A DNA stretch of 64,000 nucleotides from Flavicella sp042091695. GTDB lineage: Bacteria; Bacteroidota; Bacteroidia; Flavobacteriales; Flavobacteriaceae. How positions within the stretch are numbered: position 1 is the first letter of the stretch; every line of letters begins with the position of its first letter. A model generated the notes under the pieces. That model was not told the DNA's origin and searched no databases. It was given only the letters and a program-made list of their open reading frames with translations. Position numbers and translations under genes: made by a program. The stretch spans positions 1-64,000 of the forward strand of contig JBELHA010000001.1 in the NCBI GenBank assembly GCA_042091695.1. The letters run 5' to 3'. Below are positions 8,587-16,937 of this stretch, piece after piece.

Positions 8587-8686
8587 NNNNNNNNNNNNNN
8601 NNNNNNNNNNNNNNNNNNNNNNNNNNNNNNNNNNNNNNNNNNNNNNNNNNNNNNNNNNNNNNNNNNNNNNNNNNNNNNNNNNNNNN
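8587..8686. other. Assembly gap of 100 N
   Basis: Exactly 100 unknown bases, the conventional placeholder for a gap of unknown length. Both flanks carry the same 55-base sequence. Confidence 0.99.
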
Positions 8687-8726
8687 AGAATGAACTTACA
8701 ATTGCAAATAAAAATGTTTTTTTCAT
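8687..8726 (-). CDS. Possible 5' end of a third lipoprotein copy, or duplicated contig end
   Basis: On the minus strand this stretch reads ATG plus 12 codons (MKKTFLFAIVSSF) and runs into the gap, identical to the start of the gene at 7738-8571. Either the gap holds another tandem copy, of which this is the 5' end, or the contig ends merely overlap and this is the same start counted twice. The sequence here cannot decide. Confidence 0.35.
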
Positions 8727-8741
8727 GAGGAGTATATTTAA
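8687..8741. repeat. 55-base repeat, right copy, abutting the gap
   Basis: Identical to 8532-8586 over all 55 bases and starting at the first base after the N run. Beyond 8741 the sequence is unique. Confidence 0.9.
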
Positions 8742-8831
8742 TGTTGTGTTAAAAGTACTAAATTTTCAGAGGATGTATGCTTTTTATAAAATATTTGGTT
8801 TTCAGACAAGCCTATGTAAATTTAAAACCAA

Positions 8832-9917
8832 TTAAGGTTTTTTGTTTTTGACTAGCGTTATATACACGGGATAGTGATCACTATAACCTCCTGTAAAACC
8901 ATTTCTTACAAAACTGCGGAATGGGTAGTTTTTGTAACGACCTGTCGCTTGTGTTAAAAAGGAAGGGTTGTGTACATGGGCACTGAAAAAAGATAAGGAG
9001 TCATAAGTGTCTTCTTTTCTCATAAAGCCTTTGCTTACCAATACTTGGTCGAACAAATAGAGATTGTCTCTGTAAACTAAGGTATGGTGTCCTTCCTTAA
9101 AAAGAGATTCATATGGGTTGTAAATGTCTTTGTTTTTTAGTGCTTCTTTCGTGTTTTTTGTTTTTAAAACACTTTTAAAACTAGAATTGCTAGGATTGTC
9201 ATTGAAGTCTCCCAAAATCCCAATTTTCGCATTCGCTTCGCTTGTAAAGATGCTGTCACAGATGGTATTCGTAAGGTAGGCAGCATTTTCACGTAAATGA
9301 CTGCTTTTTTCTTCGCCACCACGTCGCGATGGCCAGTGGTTTACTATCAAATGAATGCGTTCCTCCTCTAAATAACCAGTGACCACTAGTTGATCTCTAG
9401 AGAAGTATTTAGCTCCAGTTTCTGAAGAGAGTTGAAGCGCTTTTTTTCTAAAATCGATGGGGATAAAGTGCTCTTTCTTATATAGCAATGCAACATCTAT
9501 TCCTCGAGCGTCCTTTGAATCAAAATGAATGTACCCATAATTTTCAGCCTTCAATACACTGCTTTCAATCAAATCCTTGATAACGGTTTCATTTTCTACT
9601 TCTGCCAAGCCAATAAGGGTAGGTGCGCTACCTGTTTTATCTTTTCCGATACCTGCAATGACAGTGGCCATATTTTTTACTTTTTGCTGGTAGACAGCTT
9701 TTCTACCCTCTTTTATTTCGAGAATTGGACTTTTTTCGTCCAAAGTATTGGGATCGTTAATGGTGTCGAATAAATTTTCAACATTGTAAAAAGCAAGGTT
9801 GTGAATCGTAAGATTTTGATCTTTCGCTTGAGGAGTACCTTTTTTAGTCGCTGTGTTTTTACAGGAAAAAAGAATTACGACGCTAATTATGAGTAGGCTT
9901 ATGTGTTTGATTTTCAT
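8832..9917 (-). CDS. Secreted endonuclease/exonuclease/phosphatase-family lipoprotein
   Basis: A 361-residue EEP-fold protein with a lipoprotein signal (ILFSC, C19), so probably attached to the cell envelope. Catalytic blocks: YNVENLFD (N46), GLAEVEN (E106), RGIDVA (138-143), NHWPSRR (H194), GDFNDNP (D237) and terminal SDHYPV (D347, H348). Such enzymes cleave phosphodiester or phosphomonoester bonds; DNA or RNA is the likeliest substrate for this branch. It is divergent from a TonB-dependent receptor-like gene, 59 bases from that gene's start. A second, unexported EEP protein closes the locus at 14557-15525. Substrate is inferred. Confidence 0.85.
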   Translation of the reverse strand: MKIKHISLLIISVVILFSCKNTATKKGTPQAKDQNLTIHNLAFYNVENLFDTINDPNTLDEKSPILEIKEGRKAVYQQKVKNMATVIAGIGKDKTGSAPTLIGLAEVENETVIKDLIESSVLKAENYGYIHFDSKDARGIDVALLYKKEHFIPIDFRKKALQLSSETGAKYFSRDQLVVTGYLEEERIHLIVNHWPSRRGGEEKSSHLRENAAYLTNTICDSIFTSEANAKIGILGDFNDNPSNSSFKSVLKTKNTKEALKNKDIYNPYESLFKEGHHTLVYRDNLYLFDQVLVSKGFMRKEDTYDSLSFFSAHVHNPSFLTQATGRYKNYPFRSFVRNGFTGGYSDHYPVYITLVKNKKP

Positions 9918-9976
9918 CTCTTTAGGTAAATATAAATAAATTGATTAACTTGCTAAAAATGAGCTATTTAATTGTT

Positions 9977-12478
9977 ATGAAAACTGTTAGAGAGTCTCTT
10001 TTTTGTGTATGTCTTCTCTTCTTTTTTTTGGGCGTTAGGTCACAACAAAAACTAAAAACCTCTAACACAATTGATCGCATACACCTTCGAGAACTTTCTT
10101 CAGACATCTCTGCAAATATAGTAGGTTTATTGACTGCAACCAAAGATGTTTTTTTGAAAACTGCAAGCTTTAGCTGGGGGCAAGCTTGGTTTAAAATGCG
10201 TGGCTACGAAGCCGAGGAGCAAATGGTATGGTTGAATGGCATTCCTATGGCATCATCTTACGACAACAAACCTGATTGGAGTAGTTGGGGAGGTTTGAAT
10301 GAGGTACTCAGAAATGCGCAGTACCATCCAGGAAGTGCCAATCCTGTACATGGTTTTTCGAATTTAGGAGGCAGTACCTGTATTGCAACTAGTGCCTCAA
10401 GTTATAAACCGGGCTCTCAGATTTCTACCGCTATTTCTAATAATAGTTATACGAATCGTTTTACAGTATCTCATTTCACGGGAATGCAAAAAAGTGGTTG
10501 GGCTGCTGCTTTTTTAGCAACGAGACGTTTTGCATCTCAAGGGCGCTTTTCAGGTACTTCCTATGATGCGAATTCTTTGTTTTTTGCTCTTGAGAAAAAA
10601 ATATCCTCTAAGCACAGTATTCATCTCACGGGAATGTATGCCTATCGAAAACGTGGTAAAAATGGTCCCAATACCCAGGAGGTTCTCAATATCAAAGGTC
10701 CTGATTACAATCCTTATTGGGGATCTCAAAACGGTCGTCAACGTAACGCAAGGATGCAAATAAATAACCGCCCTTTTTTCGTATTGAATCACAATTGGAA
10801 AGTGTCTGCAGCTACTCAAATAAAAAGTGCTGTTTTGTATCACTTTGGTAATAACTCTCAATCAAGATTGGGCTATGCAAACGCTCCGAATCCTGATCCA
10901 ACACACTACAGTAAATTGCCTAGTTATGCGTTTAGTGATCTTTCGAACAGTGCAAATTACAATGCATATGGACTCCTGCAACGTTTTGAAAATGGAGGGC
11001 AAATCGATTGGGATAGCCTGTATTTTGCCAATACTACAACACAGAAGGCCAGTTATTTTATGTATGAGGACAGAGAGAATTCAAGTCGATTTTGTTTGAA
11101 TTTTAGGATATTGCAAAAAAGTTCTAAAAGACAGAAACGAGTCTTTGCATTGCGTTTTGATACGAGTTCACGACATCATTACGCGCGTCTTACAGATCTT
11201 TTAGGAGTAGAAAAAATAAGAGATGTAGATCCATTTATTTCGGGAATTTCAGCACAATCAAATCTTAAAACAATAGATAGAGATGTTTTAGTGGGGGAGG
11301 CTTTTAAGTATAACTTTAAATTGTATTTCTCACAACTTTCTTGTTTTCTGCAACAGCATTATGAGGCTTCTAATATTGAGCACCGTCATTCAATACGTCT
11401 ACTCTATACACAATTTCACCGTGAAGGCTTGTATCAAAATGGGCAGTATCCTTCAAGCTCCTATGGTGAAAGTGCTCAAAAAAAATTCTTGGATTGGGGG
11501 CTTAAGACCGCGACTTTGTTTAAAGTGAATGGTAGGAATTTGTTGGGTTTGAATCTGAGTCTCTTTTCGAGACCTATAGCCTTAAAAAATGCATTTTCAA
11601 ACGTACGTGTTCACAATACCTTTGCTCCTGATTGTAAAAGTGCATTGGTTTTTAGCAATGCGATCAACTATTATCACAGGGGGTCACAAATGCAACTGCG
11701 TCTTACCTATTTTTACTCCTTATTACAACATCTGTCGGAAACTAGTTTTATGTATGTACAAGGCTATCGTGGTGATACCGATGATTTTGTATCGCAAACG
11801 CTTGCCAATATATCTAAAAAGTACCAAGGTTTGGAAATAGGGGTTGACTTTGCCTTGTCAAATTCTTTGAAAACTCAGTGTGTGGCTTCTTTGGGGAGCT
11901 ATACCTTTGCGAATCGTCCTGATATATATTTGTTTTCAGATAGTATCCTGCCCGAGGAAGCCTATGTTGGAAAGGCATTTGTTAAAAACTACAAACTTGG
12001 AGGAACAGCACAAAATGCCTATGCCTTAGGGATTGAATACAACGCTCCAACTTATTGGTGGTTGGCTGTAAACTATAATTTGTTGACTCATAATTATGTA
12101 CGTATCTCACCATTACTCAGGAGTTCCCAGTTTTATACGGATTCTCAAGGTATTCCTTTTGTAGACCAAAGCACAGGAGATTTTATAGCAGAGCCAACGA
12201 CTGCGCAACGACTTCCTCAAGAGCGTCTAGAAAATGTTTTTTTGGCAAATATCGTGGGTGGTAAATCTTGGAAGTTTAAAGGTCGCTTTGTGCGTTTGTT
12301 TATTGGAGTCAATAATATTTTTGGAAAGGTATTTAAAACAGGAGGCTTTGAGCAATCTAGAAAAGCCAATTATCAAGGGTATACAAATGATACATCTCTT
12401 AAAAATCCCCTTTTTGGAAATAAGTATTGGATGGGTTTTGGACCGAGTTATTTTGTAAATATCTCTCTTCAACTCTAG
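9977..12478 (+). CDS. TonB-dependent receptor-like outer-membrane barrel
   Basis: About 833 residues with an N-terminal signal peptide (MKTV, hydrophobic core, cleavage near VRSQ). A plug-like region follows (about 40-150, including FKMRGY-EE and a Gly-rich NLGGST stretch), then a large Tyr/Asn-rich beta-barrel with alternating aromatic strands. I see no N-terminal carboxypeptidase-like domain and no SusD partner. In-frame starts also exist at 9941 (TTG) and 9959 (ATG); I chose 9977 because it gives the most regular signal peptide. The DUF5689 lipoprotein starts 19 bases downstream. It probably imports a product of nearby nuclease activity (inference). Confidence 0.82.
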   Translation: MKTVRESLFCVCLLFFFLGVRSQQKLKTSNTIDRIHLRELSSDISANIVGLLTATKDVFLKTASFSWGQAWFKMRGYEAEEQMVWLNGIPMASSYDNKPDWSSWGGLNEVLRNAQYHPGSANPVHGFSNLGGSTCIATSASSYKPGSQISTAISNNSYTNRFTVSHFTGMQKSGWAAAFLATRRFASQGRFSGTSYDANSLFFALEKKISSKHSIHLTGMYAYRKRGKNGPNTQEVLNIKGPDYNPYWGSQNGRQRNARMQINNRPFFVLNHNWKVSAATQIKSAVLYHFGNNSQSRLGYANAPNPDPTHYSKLPSYAFSDLSNSANYNAYGLLQRFENGGQIDWDSLYFANTTTQKASYFMYEDRENSSRFCLNFRILQKSSKRQKRVFALRFDTSSRHHYARLTDLLGVEKIRDVDPFISGISAQSNLKTIDRDVLVGEAFKYNFKLYFSQLSCFLQQHYEASNIEHRHSIRLLYTQFHREGLYQNGQYPSSSYGESAQKKFLDWGLKTATLFKVNGRNLLGLNLSLFSRPIALKNAFSNVRVHNTFAPDCKSALVFSNAINYYHRGSQMQLRLTYFYSLLQHLSETSFMYVQGYRGDTDDFVSQTLANISKKYQGLEIGVDFALSNSLKTQCVASLGSYTFANRPDIYLFSDSILPEEAYVGKAFVKNYKLGGTAQNAYALGIEYNAPTYWWLAVNYNLLTHNYVRISPLLRSSQFYTDSQGIPFVDQSTGDFIAEPTTAQRLPQERLENVFLANIVGGKSWKFKGRFVRLFIGVNNIFGKVFKTGGFEQSRKANYQGYTNDTSLKNPLFGNKYWMGFGPSYFVNISLQL

Positions 12479-12497
12479 AAAAAAAATAAAAACTAAG

Positions 12498-14576
12498 ATG
12501 AAAAAGATACTAATACTTGTAAGATTTTGGATGCTATTTTCTATGCTGTTCTCTCTGATGTTCTCTTTGCTATTCTTTTTGGTATGCTCTTGTGGACCAG
12601 CTGATCGCTATGAAGTGCCTCCCCTAGAATGTAAGTTACCCGATTTAAAACGCACAAACAGTCTATCGCAGCTTTATGATTTTTATACCTATGGTAACTA
12701 TACGTTTACAGAGGAGCGCATTGTTTCGGGCTATTTGATTTCCAATGATGCCTCGGGAAACATATACAAAACACTGTACTTACAAGACAGTCCTTCTGCT
12801 CCTAGTACGGGCATTCAAGTTGCGGTAGGGCAGACACATTTGCATACAAAATATCCTGTTGGAGTTGAAATATACATTCAGCTCAAAGGATTGACATTGG
12901 GCTATCGTTTTGGGTCCCTACAGCTTGGGAAGTTGATTGATGGTCGCCTATCTCCGATACCTGAATTTGAAATGGACTCCCATCTATTTAGAGTTTGTGA
13001 GACGGTATCTCTAACTCCCATTACAGTAAGGCTAGATTCAGACATTTCAAGCTATAAAAATATGTTGGTTCGATTAGATAATGTACAGTTTGAAGTAGGA
13101 GAAGGTACCGAAACTTACGGAGAAATTGGAGATAATAGCACCGTTGAAAGAAACCTTTATCAATTTTCGAACAGTTGTAACTATGTAGGTTCACTTCCTA
13201 TTAGAACAAGTGGTTTTTCAAACTTTAAAGAGCTTGCCTTACCACAAAATAAAGGCTTATTGACAGGAATTGTAACTTCCTATTACGATGCCTATTATCT
13301 CATAGTCCGAGATACTTTAGATGTAGTTTTTAATCAGAAACCTTGTATTCAGGTCAGCCATATGCAACCTACAGTCTCATTTGCGACTTTGTATGATAGG
13401 CACCAAGGTACAGTGGTTGAATTTGGAGATGCTGAACAGTTGTTGTTGGAGTGCTTTGTCATTTCATCGGATAGTGAAGGCAATTTTACCCATGAATTGT
13501 ATGTGCAGGACGCACTTGAAAACCCGAAATTTGGGCTACGTGTCTTACACAAAGAAACAGATTTATACGAACGCTACCAGCCAGGAGATAGACTGTTACT
13601 TCGCCTTAATCGCTTGTATTTTGATCAGGTACAAGGAATCATGACTTTGGGATATGCCTCAGAAAGTTCAGTGACGTATATAGAGGAAGGAGCATTGCAG
13701 CAACACCTTCTTGTTTTGGAAAAGGGTGCTGCGCTTATACCTCATTCATTGAATTTGTCAACACAAAAGCTTGCTGGCAATCTTCACACATTGATTCGCC
13801 TCGAAGGTGTACAACTTATCCCTTCTGAAAGAGGAAAGGCCTTTGCTTTTTATTCTGGAGAGCTTCCCGCAACTAGAACCTTGGAAGATTGCGAAGGCTT
13901 GCAAAAAGGATATTTATATACCGAAGGTACCGCTTCATTTGCAAGTTCGAAATTTCCGATACAACGCGTCTCACTAACAGGAGTTTTGTATCGAAATGAC
14001 AATGTATTGCACATAAAACTACGAACCCCAAAAGATGTTGAGGTACTTGGTGGTATTTTGGAGTGTCAACGGCAGTCGCCAAAAGTGATGTTGACAGAAA
14101 TCGCAGATCCTGCCAATAATTCAAAAGCGAGATTTGTGGAGCTTTACAATGCTACTGAAGTTGCTGTTTCTTTGGATTATTGGACTTTACGAAAATATAC
14201 CAATGCGTCTTCGAACTATACTGAAGTGGATCTGTCGGGTTATACATTGGAACCCGATTCCTTTTTAGTACTTGGGAATTTAGAAACCACAACTTATTAC
14301 AATACAGTTCCATGGCTTATTTCTTCTTTGGTTTTAGGCAATGGAGACGATGCTTATGAATTGGTTGATGGGGAAGGAACGGTAAAAGACGTGTATGGGC
14401 AGCCTTTGCAAGATGGCACAGGTGCTTTGTGGGAATATACAGATGGAAAGGCAGTGCGCAAATTAGAAATTCAGGAGCCAAATGCCATTTTTACGATAGA
14501 GGAATGGGAGTTGTACTCAAAGACATTAGGAACGAGTCAGTTTGTGCCAAGTGACTTTAGCCCTCACCAACGCTAG
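12498..14576 (+). CDS. DUF5689 and lamin-tail-domain lipoprotein
   Basis: A 692-residue surface lipoprotein candidate. The leader is long and repetitive (MLFS, MLFSL, MFSLLFF) and ends at LVCSC, with C32 the likely lipidated residue. I see two DUF5689-like units, about 50-275 (VSGYLISNDASGNIYKTLYL) and about 283-515 (FVISSDSEGNFTHELYV), then a lamin tail domain (about 527-640, VMLTEIADP and FVELYN). Lamin-tail domains are known from secreted bacterial nucleases and may bind nucleic acid or surfaces. It follows the receptor-like gene by 19 bases and could be its surface partner. Its end overlaps the convergent nuclease gene by 20 bases. Confidence 0.82.
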   Translation: MKKILILVRFWMLFSMLFSLMFSLLFFLVCSCGPADRYEVPPLECKLPDLKRTNSLSQLYDFYTYGNYTFTEERIVSGYLISNDASGNIYKTLYLQDSPSAPSTGIQVAVGQTHLHTKYPVGVEIYIQLKGLTLGYRFGSLQLGKLIDGRLSPIPEFEMDSHLFRVCETVSLTPITVRLDSDISSYKNMLVRLDNVQFEVGEGTETYGEIGDNSTVERNLYQFSNSCNYVGSLPIRTSGFSNFKELALPQNKGLLTGIVTSYYDAYYLIVRDTLDVVFNQKPCIQVSHMQPTVSFATLYDRHQGTVVEFGDAEQLLLECFVISSDSEGNFTHELYVQDALENPKFGLRVLHKETDLYERYQPGDRLLLRLNRLYFDQVQGIMTLGYASESSVTYIEEGALQQHLLVLEKGAALIPHSLNLSTQKLAGNLHTLIRLEGVQLIPSERGKAFAFYSGELPATRTLEDCEGLQKGYLYTEGTASFASSKFPIQRVSLTGVLYRNDNVLHIKLRTPKDVEVLGGILECQRQSPKVMLTEIADPANNSKARFVELYNATEVAVSLDYWTLRKYTNASSNYTEVDLSGYTLEPDSFLVLGNLETTTYYNTVPWLISSLVLGNGDDAYELVDGEGTVKDVYGQPLQDGTGALWEYTDGKAVRKLEIQEPNAIFTIEEWELYSKTLGTSQFVPSDFSPHQR

Positions 14577-15525
14577 GTGTTTCTTTCTTTTTTAATAAAG
14601 TATACACAGGAAAGTGATCACTACATCCTCCTTGGTAATACCTTCCGGTATAGGTGCGAAAAGGCTCTCCTTTGTGCCGACCCCTTGGATTGGTCAAAAA
14701 GGAAGGATTGAAAATCTTGCTTTCGTGAAATTTAAAACCGTATTGCCGCTCTGAAAAAAAACTATCAGACAAGAGGATTTGATCAAATAGCATCCATTGA
14801 CCGTAAAACTTAGACGCTCCTTCTCCTGCGTGAAACAAAGGCAGCATTGTGTTTTTTAACCCTTTTACAGCGAGGTAGTTTTGAATACTTTCGTCTATTG
14901 GGTTGTCGTTAAAATCCCCAAGTACAATCACCTTGGGATTTGATTCTTCAATAGAGGCGATGTCTTTTTGAATGGTTTGCGCAATCTGTATTCTTTTCCG
15001 TTTGGCAACTTCCTGTCCGTTTCTTTTTGAGGGCCAGTGGTTGATATACACATGAATTTTTTCTCCGTCCAAAAGTCCAGAAACACAGAGAACATCCCGA
15101 GTGTTCTCACATCTATTTTCACGTATGTTTTTAGGGCTGTTTTGAGGAGCTTGGATTGCTTTTTCTTGTAGTGGTTTGAAGTGTTGAGGGTCGTAGAGCA
15201 TCGCAACATCGATACCGCGATCGTCTGGAGAGTCAAAATGTATGTATTCGTAATGAATATCTTTTAATGCTTCTGAGTCACAGAGATCTTTTAAAACTGT
15301 TTTATTTTCGACTTCTGCCAAGCCTACAATTGCCGGAGGTGCTTGGGTTTCTGAATGGCCAATTTTAGAAATAGCATTCCCCAATTTAGTGATCTTTATA
15401 TTGTACCTGTAAGGAACCCATTTTTTTTTGCCTTTGGGAGTGAAATCTTTGTCCAGTGTGTGTGCAGCATCCAAAGGGTCAAATAAATTTTCAACATTGT
15501 AAAAAGCAATAGTGGTAAGGCACAT
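14557..15525 (-). CDS. Endonuclease/exonuclease/phosphatase-family protein without signal peptide
   Basis: A 322-residue EEP-fold protein, paralogous to the one at 8832-9917. Blocks: FYNVENLFD (8-16), GLAEVEN (68-74), RGIDVAML (103-110), INHWPSKR (H163), GDFNDNP (D204) and SDHFPV (D303, H304). Unlike the paralogue it begins directly at the catalytic domain, with no export signal, so it is probably cytoplasmic unless exported in another way. It points toward the DUF5689 gene and overlaps its last 20 bases. Together the two EEP genes bracket the receptor-like and lipoprotein genes. Nucleic acid or nucleotide is the presumed substrate. Confidence 0.85.
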   Translation of the reverse strand: MCLTTIAFYNVENLFDPLDAAHTLDKDFTPKGKKKWVPYRYNIKITKLGNAISKIGHSETQAPPAIVGLAEVENKTVLKDLCDSEALKDIHYEYIHFDSPDDRGIDVAMLYDPQHFKPLQEKAIQAPQNSPKNIRENRCENTRDVLCVSGLLDGEKIHVYINHWPSKRNGQEVAKRKRIQIAQTIQKDIASIEESNPKVIVLGDFNDNPIDESIQNYLAVKGLKNTMLPLFHAGEGASKFYGQWMLFDQILLSDSFFSERQYGFKFHESKIFNPSFLTNPRGRHKGEPFRTYTGRYYQGGCSDHFPVYTLLKKKETPSVGEG

Positions 15526-15636
15526 TTTAGCGTGGTTTTTTGCCGAAAGTACAACTTTATATGCTTTCCTACTGTTTTAGACAGCTTTTATAGGTTATTT
15601 ACAATAATACACATTTTAACCTGCTCTAAAATATTG

Positions 15637-15644
15637 TACATTTG
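15637..15644 (+). promoter_or_regulatory. -7 promoter element of hflX
   Basis: TACATTTG is a perfect match to TAnnTTTG and ends four bases before the hflX ATG. A T-run at 15614-15617 could serve as a weak -33 box. Transcription from here would start at or next to the start codon, giving a nearly leaderless mRNA. Confidence 0.55.
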
Positions 15645-15648
15645 CCCT

Positions 15649-16866
15649 ATGATTGATAAGAAAAAAGTAACCTCTGAAAAAACAGTCCTTATCGGTGTTG
15701 TGACACAGCATCAAGACGAAGATACAGCGAAGGAATTTTTGGATGAGTTGGAGTTTTTAGTGAAAACAGCAGGAGGTGTTTCTGTGAAAAGATTTACACA
15801 GAAAGTTGAAAAACCACATGCAAAGACCTTTATAGGTACTGGGAAATTAGAAGAAGTAAAACGGTATATAGATACCCATCATATTGGAACAGCAGTATTT
15901 GATGACGAGCTTTCTCCGGCACAGTTGCGAAATATTGAAAAAGTCCTAGATTGTAAGATTTTAGACAGGACAAATTTGATTCTAGATATATTTGCCCAAC
16001 GCGCACAAACAAGTTATGCACGCACACAGGTAGCCTTGGCACAATGCCAATACTTACTGCCTAGATTGACTAAGTTATGGACCCACCTCGACAAACAAAA
16101 AGGGGGAATTGGACTTCGTGGTCCTGGTGAGACAGAAATTGAAACGGATAGACGTATTGTACGTGATCAGATTACCGTTTTGAAAAAGAAACTCGCTACC
16201 ATTGACAAACAGATGGCGATTCAGAGAAAAAATCGTGGAAAAATGGTCAGAGTTGCTCTGGTTGGCTATACGAATGTTGGAAAATCTACCCTGATGAATG
16301 TCATTAGTAAATCTGATGTTTTTGCAGAAAACAAACTCTTTGCGACCTTGGATACAACCGTGCGTAAAGTAGTTGTAAAAAACCTTCCTTTTTTGTTAAC
16401 GGATACTGTAGGGTTTATTCGCAAGCTTCCTACGCAGCTTGTAGAGTCATTCAAGTCTACCTTAGATGAGGTTCGTGAGGCCGACTTCTTACTGCATGTT
16501 GTGGATGTATCTCATAAGAATTTTGAAGATCATATAGCCTCAGTAAATAAAATATTACAAGAGATTGAAAGTGCAGATAAACCTGTGATGATGGTTTTTA
16601 ACATGATAGATGCTTACGAACACGAAATCATTGACGAAGATGATTTAGTTACAGAAAAGACAAAAGCTCATTTTACACTCGAGGAATTGCAAAAGTCATG
16701 GATGTCAAAAATGGAAAATAACTGTGTCTTTATTTCTGCTTTGTACAAAGAGAACTTAGAAGATTTCAAGTCTAGGGTTTATGAAGAAGTAAAGAAAATT
16801 CATATCAAAAGATTCCCTTATAATAACTTTTTATACCAAGAATACGACGTTCCAACCGAGGAATAA
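15649..16866 (+). CDS. hflX: GTPase HflX
   Basis: Ribosome-associated GTPase that splits stalled 70S particles. With the ATG at 15649 the protein has 405 residues: an N-terminal HflX domain, a coiled linker (about 150-200), and a G domain with G1 GYTNVGKST (206-214), G3 DTVGF and G4 NMID. A reading that starts 39 codons earlier exists, but its extra residues do not look like HflX and the -7 element at 15637 lies inside it, so I prefer 15649. It stands alone, followed by a bidirectional terminator. Confidence 0.94.
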   Translation: MIDKKKVTSEKTVLIGVVTQHQDEDTAKEFLDELEFLVKTAGGVSVKRFTQKVEKPHAKTFIGTGKLEEVKRYIDTHHIGTAVFDDELSPAQLRNIEKVLDCKILDRTNLILDIFAQRAQTSYARTQVALAQCQYLLPRLTKLWTHLDKQKGGIGLRGPGETEIETDRRIVRDQITVLKKKLATIDKQMAIQRKNRGKMVRVALVGYTNVGKSTLMNVISKSDVFAENKLFATLDTTVRKVVVKNLPFLLTDTVGFIRKLPTQLVESFKSTLDEVREADFLLHVVDVSHKNFEDHIASVNKILQEIESADKPVMMVFNMIDAYEHEIIDEDDLVTEKTKAHFTLEELQKSWMSKMENNCVFISALYKENLEDFKSRVYEEVKKIHIKRFPYNNFLYQEYDVPTEE

Positions 16867-16886
16867 TTTTTCGTATTCTGCCAAAT

Positions 16887-16925
16887 AAAAAAGCCCATTT
16901 CAAATAGAAATGGGCTTTTTTTTTG
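16887..16925. terminator. Bidirectional intrinsic terminator
   Basis: Stem 16887-16901 pairs with 16907-16921 (AAGCCCATTTC and complement, 5-base loop), with T runs on both strands. It separates convergent hflX and the DUF3078 gene. Confidence 0.92.
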
Positions 16926-16937
16926 GATAGTTCTGTG

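Noticed and set aside
8291..8728. Open frame on the plus strand running across the N gap
   Set aside because: It reads through unknown bases and is antisense to the lipoprotein gene, so it is an artefact.
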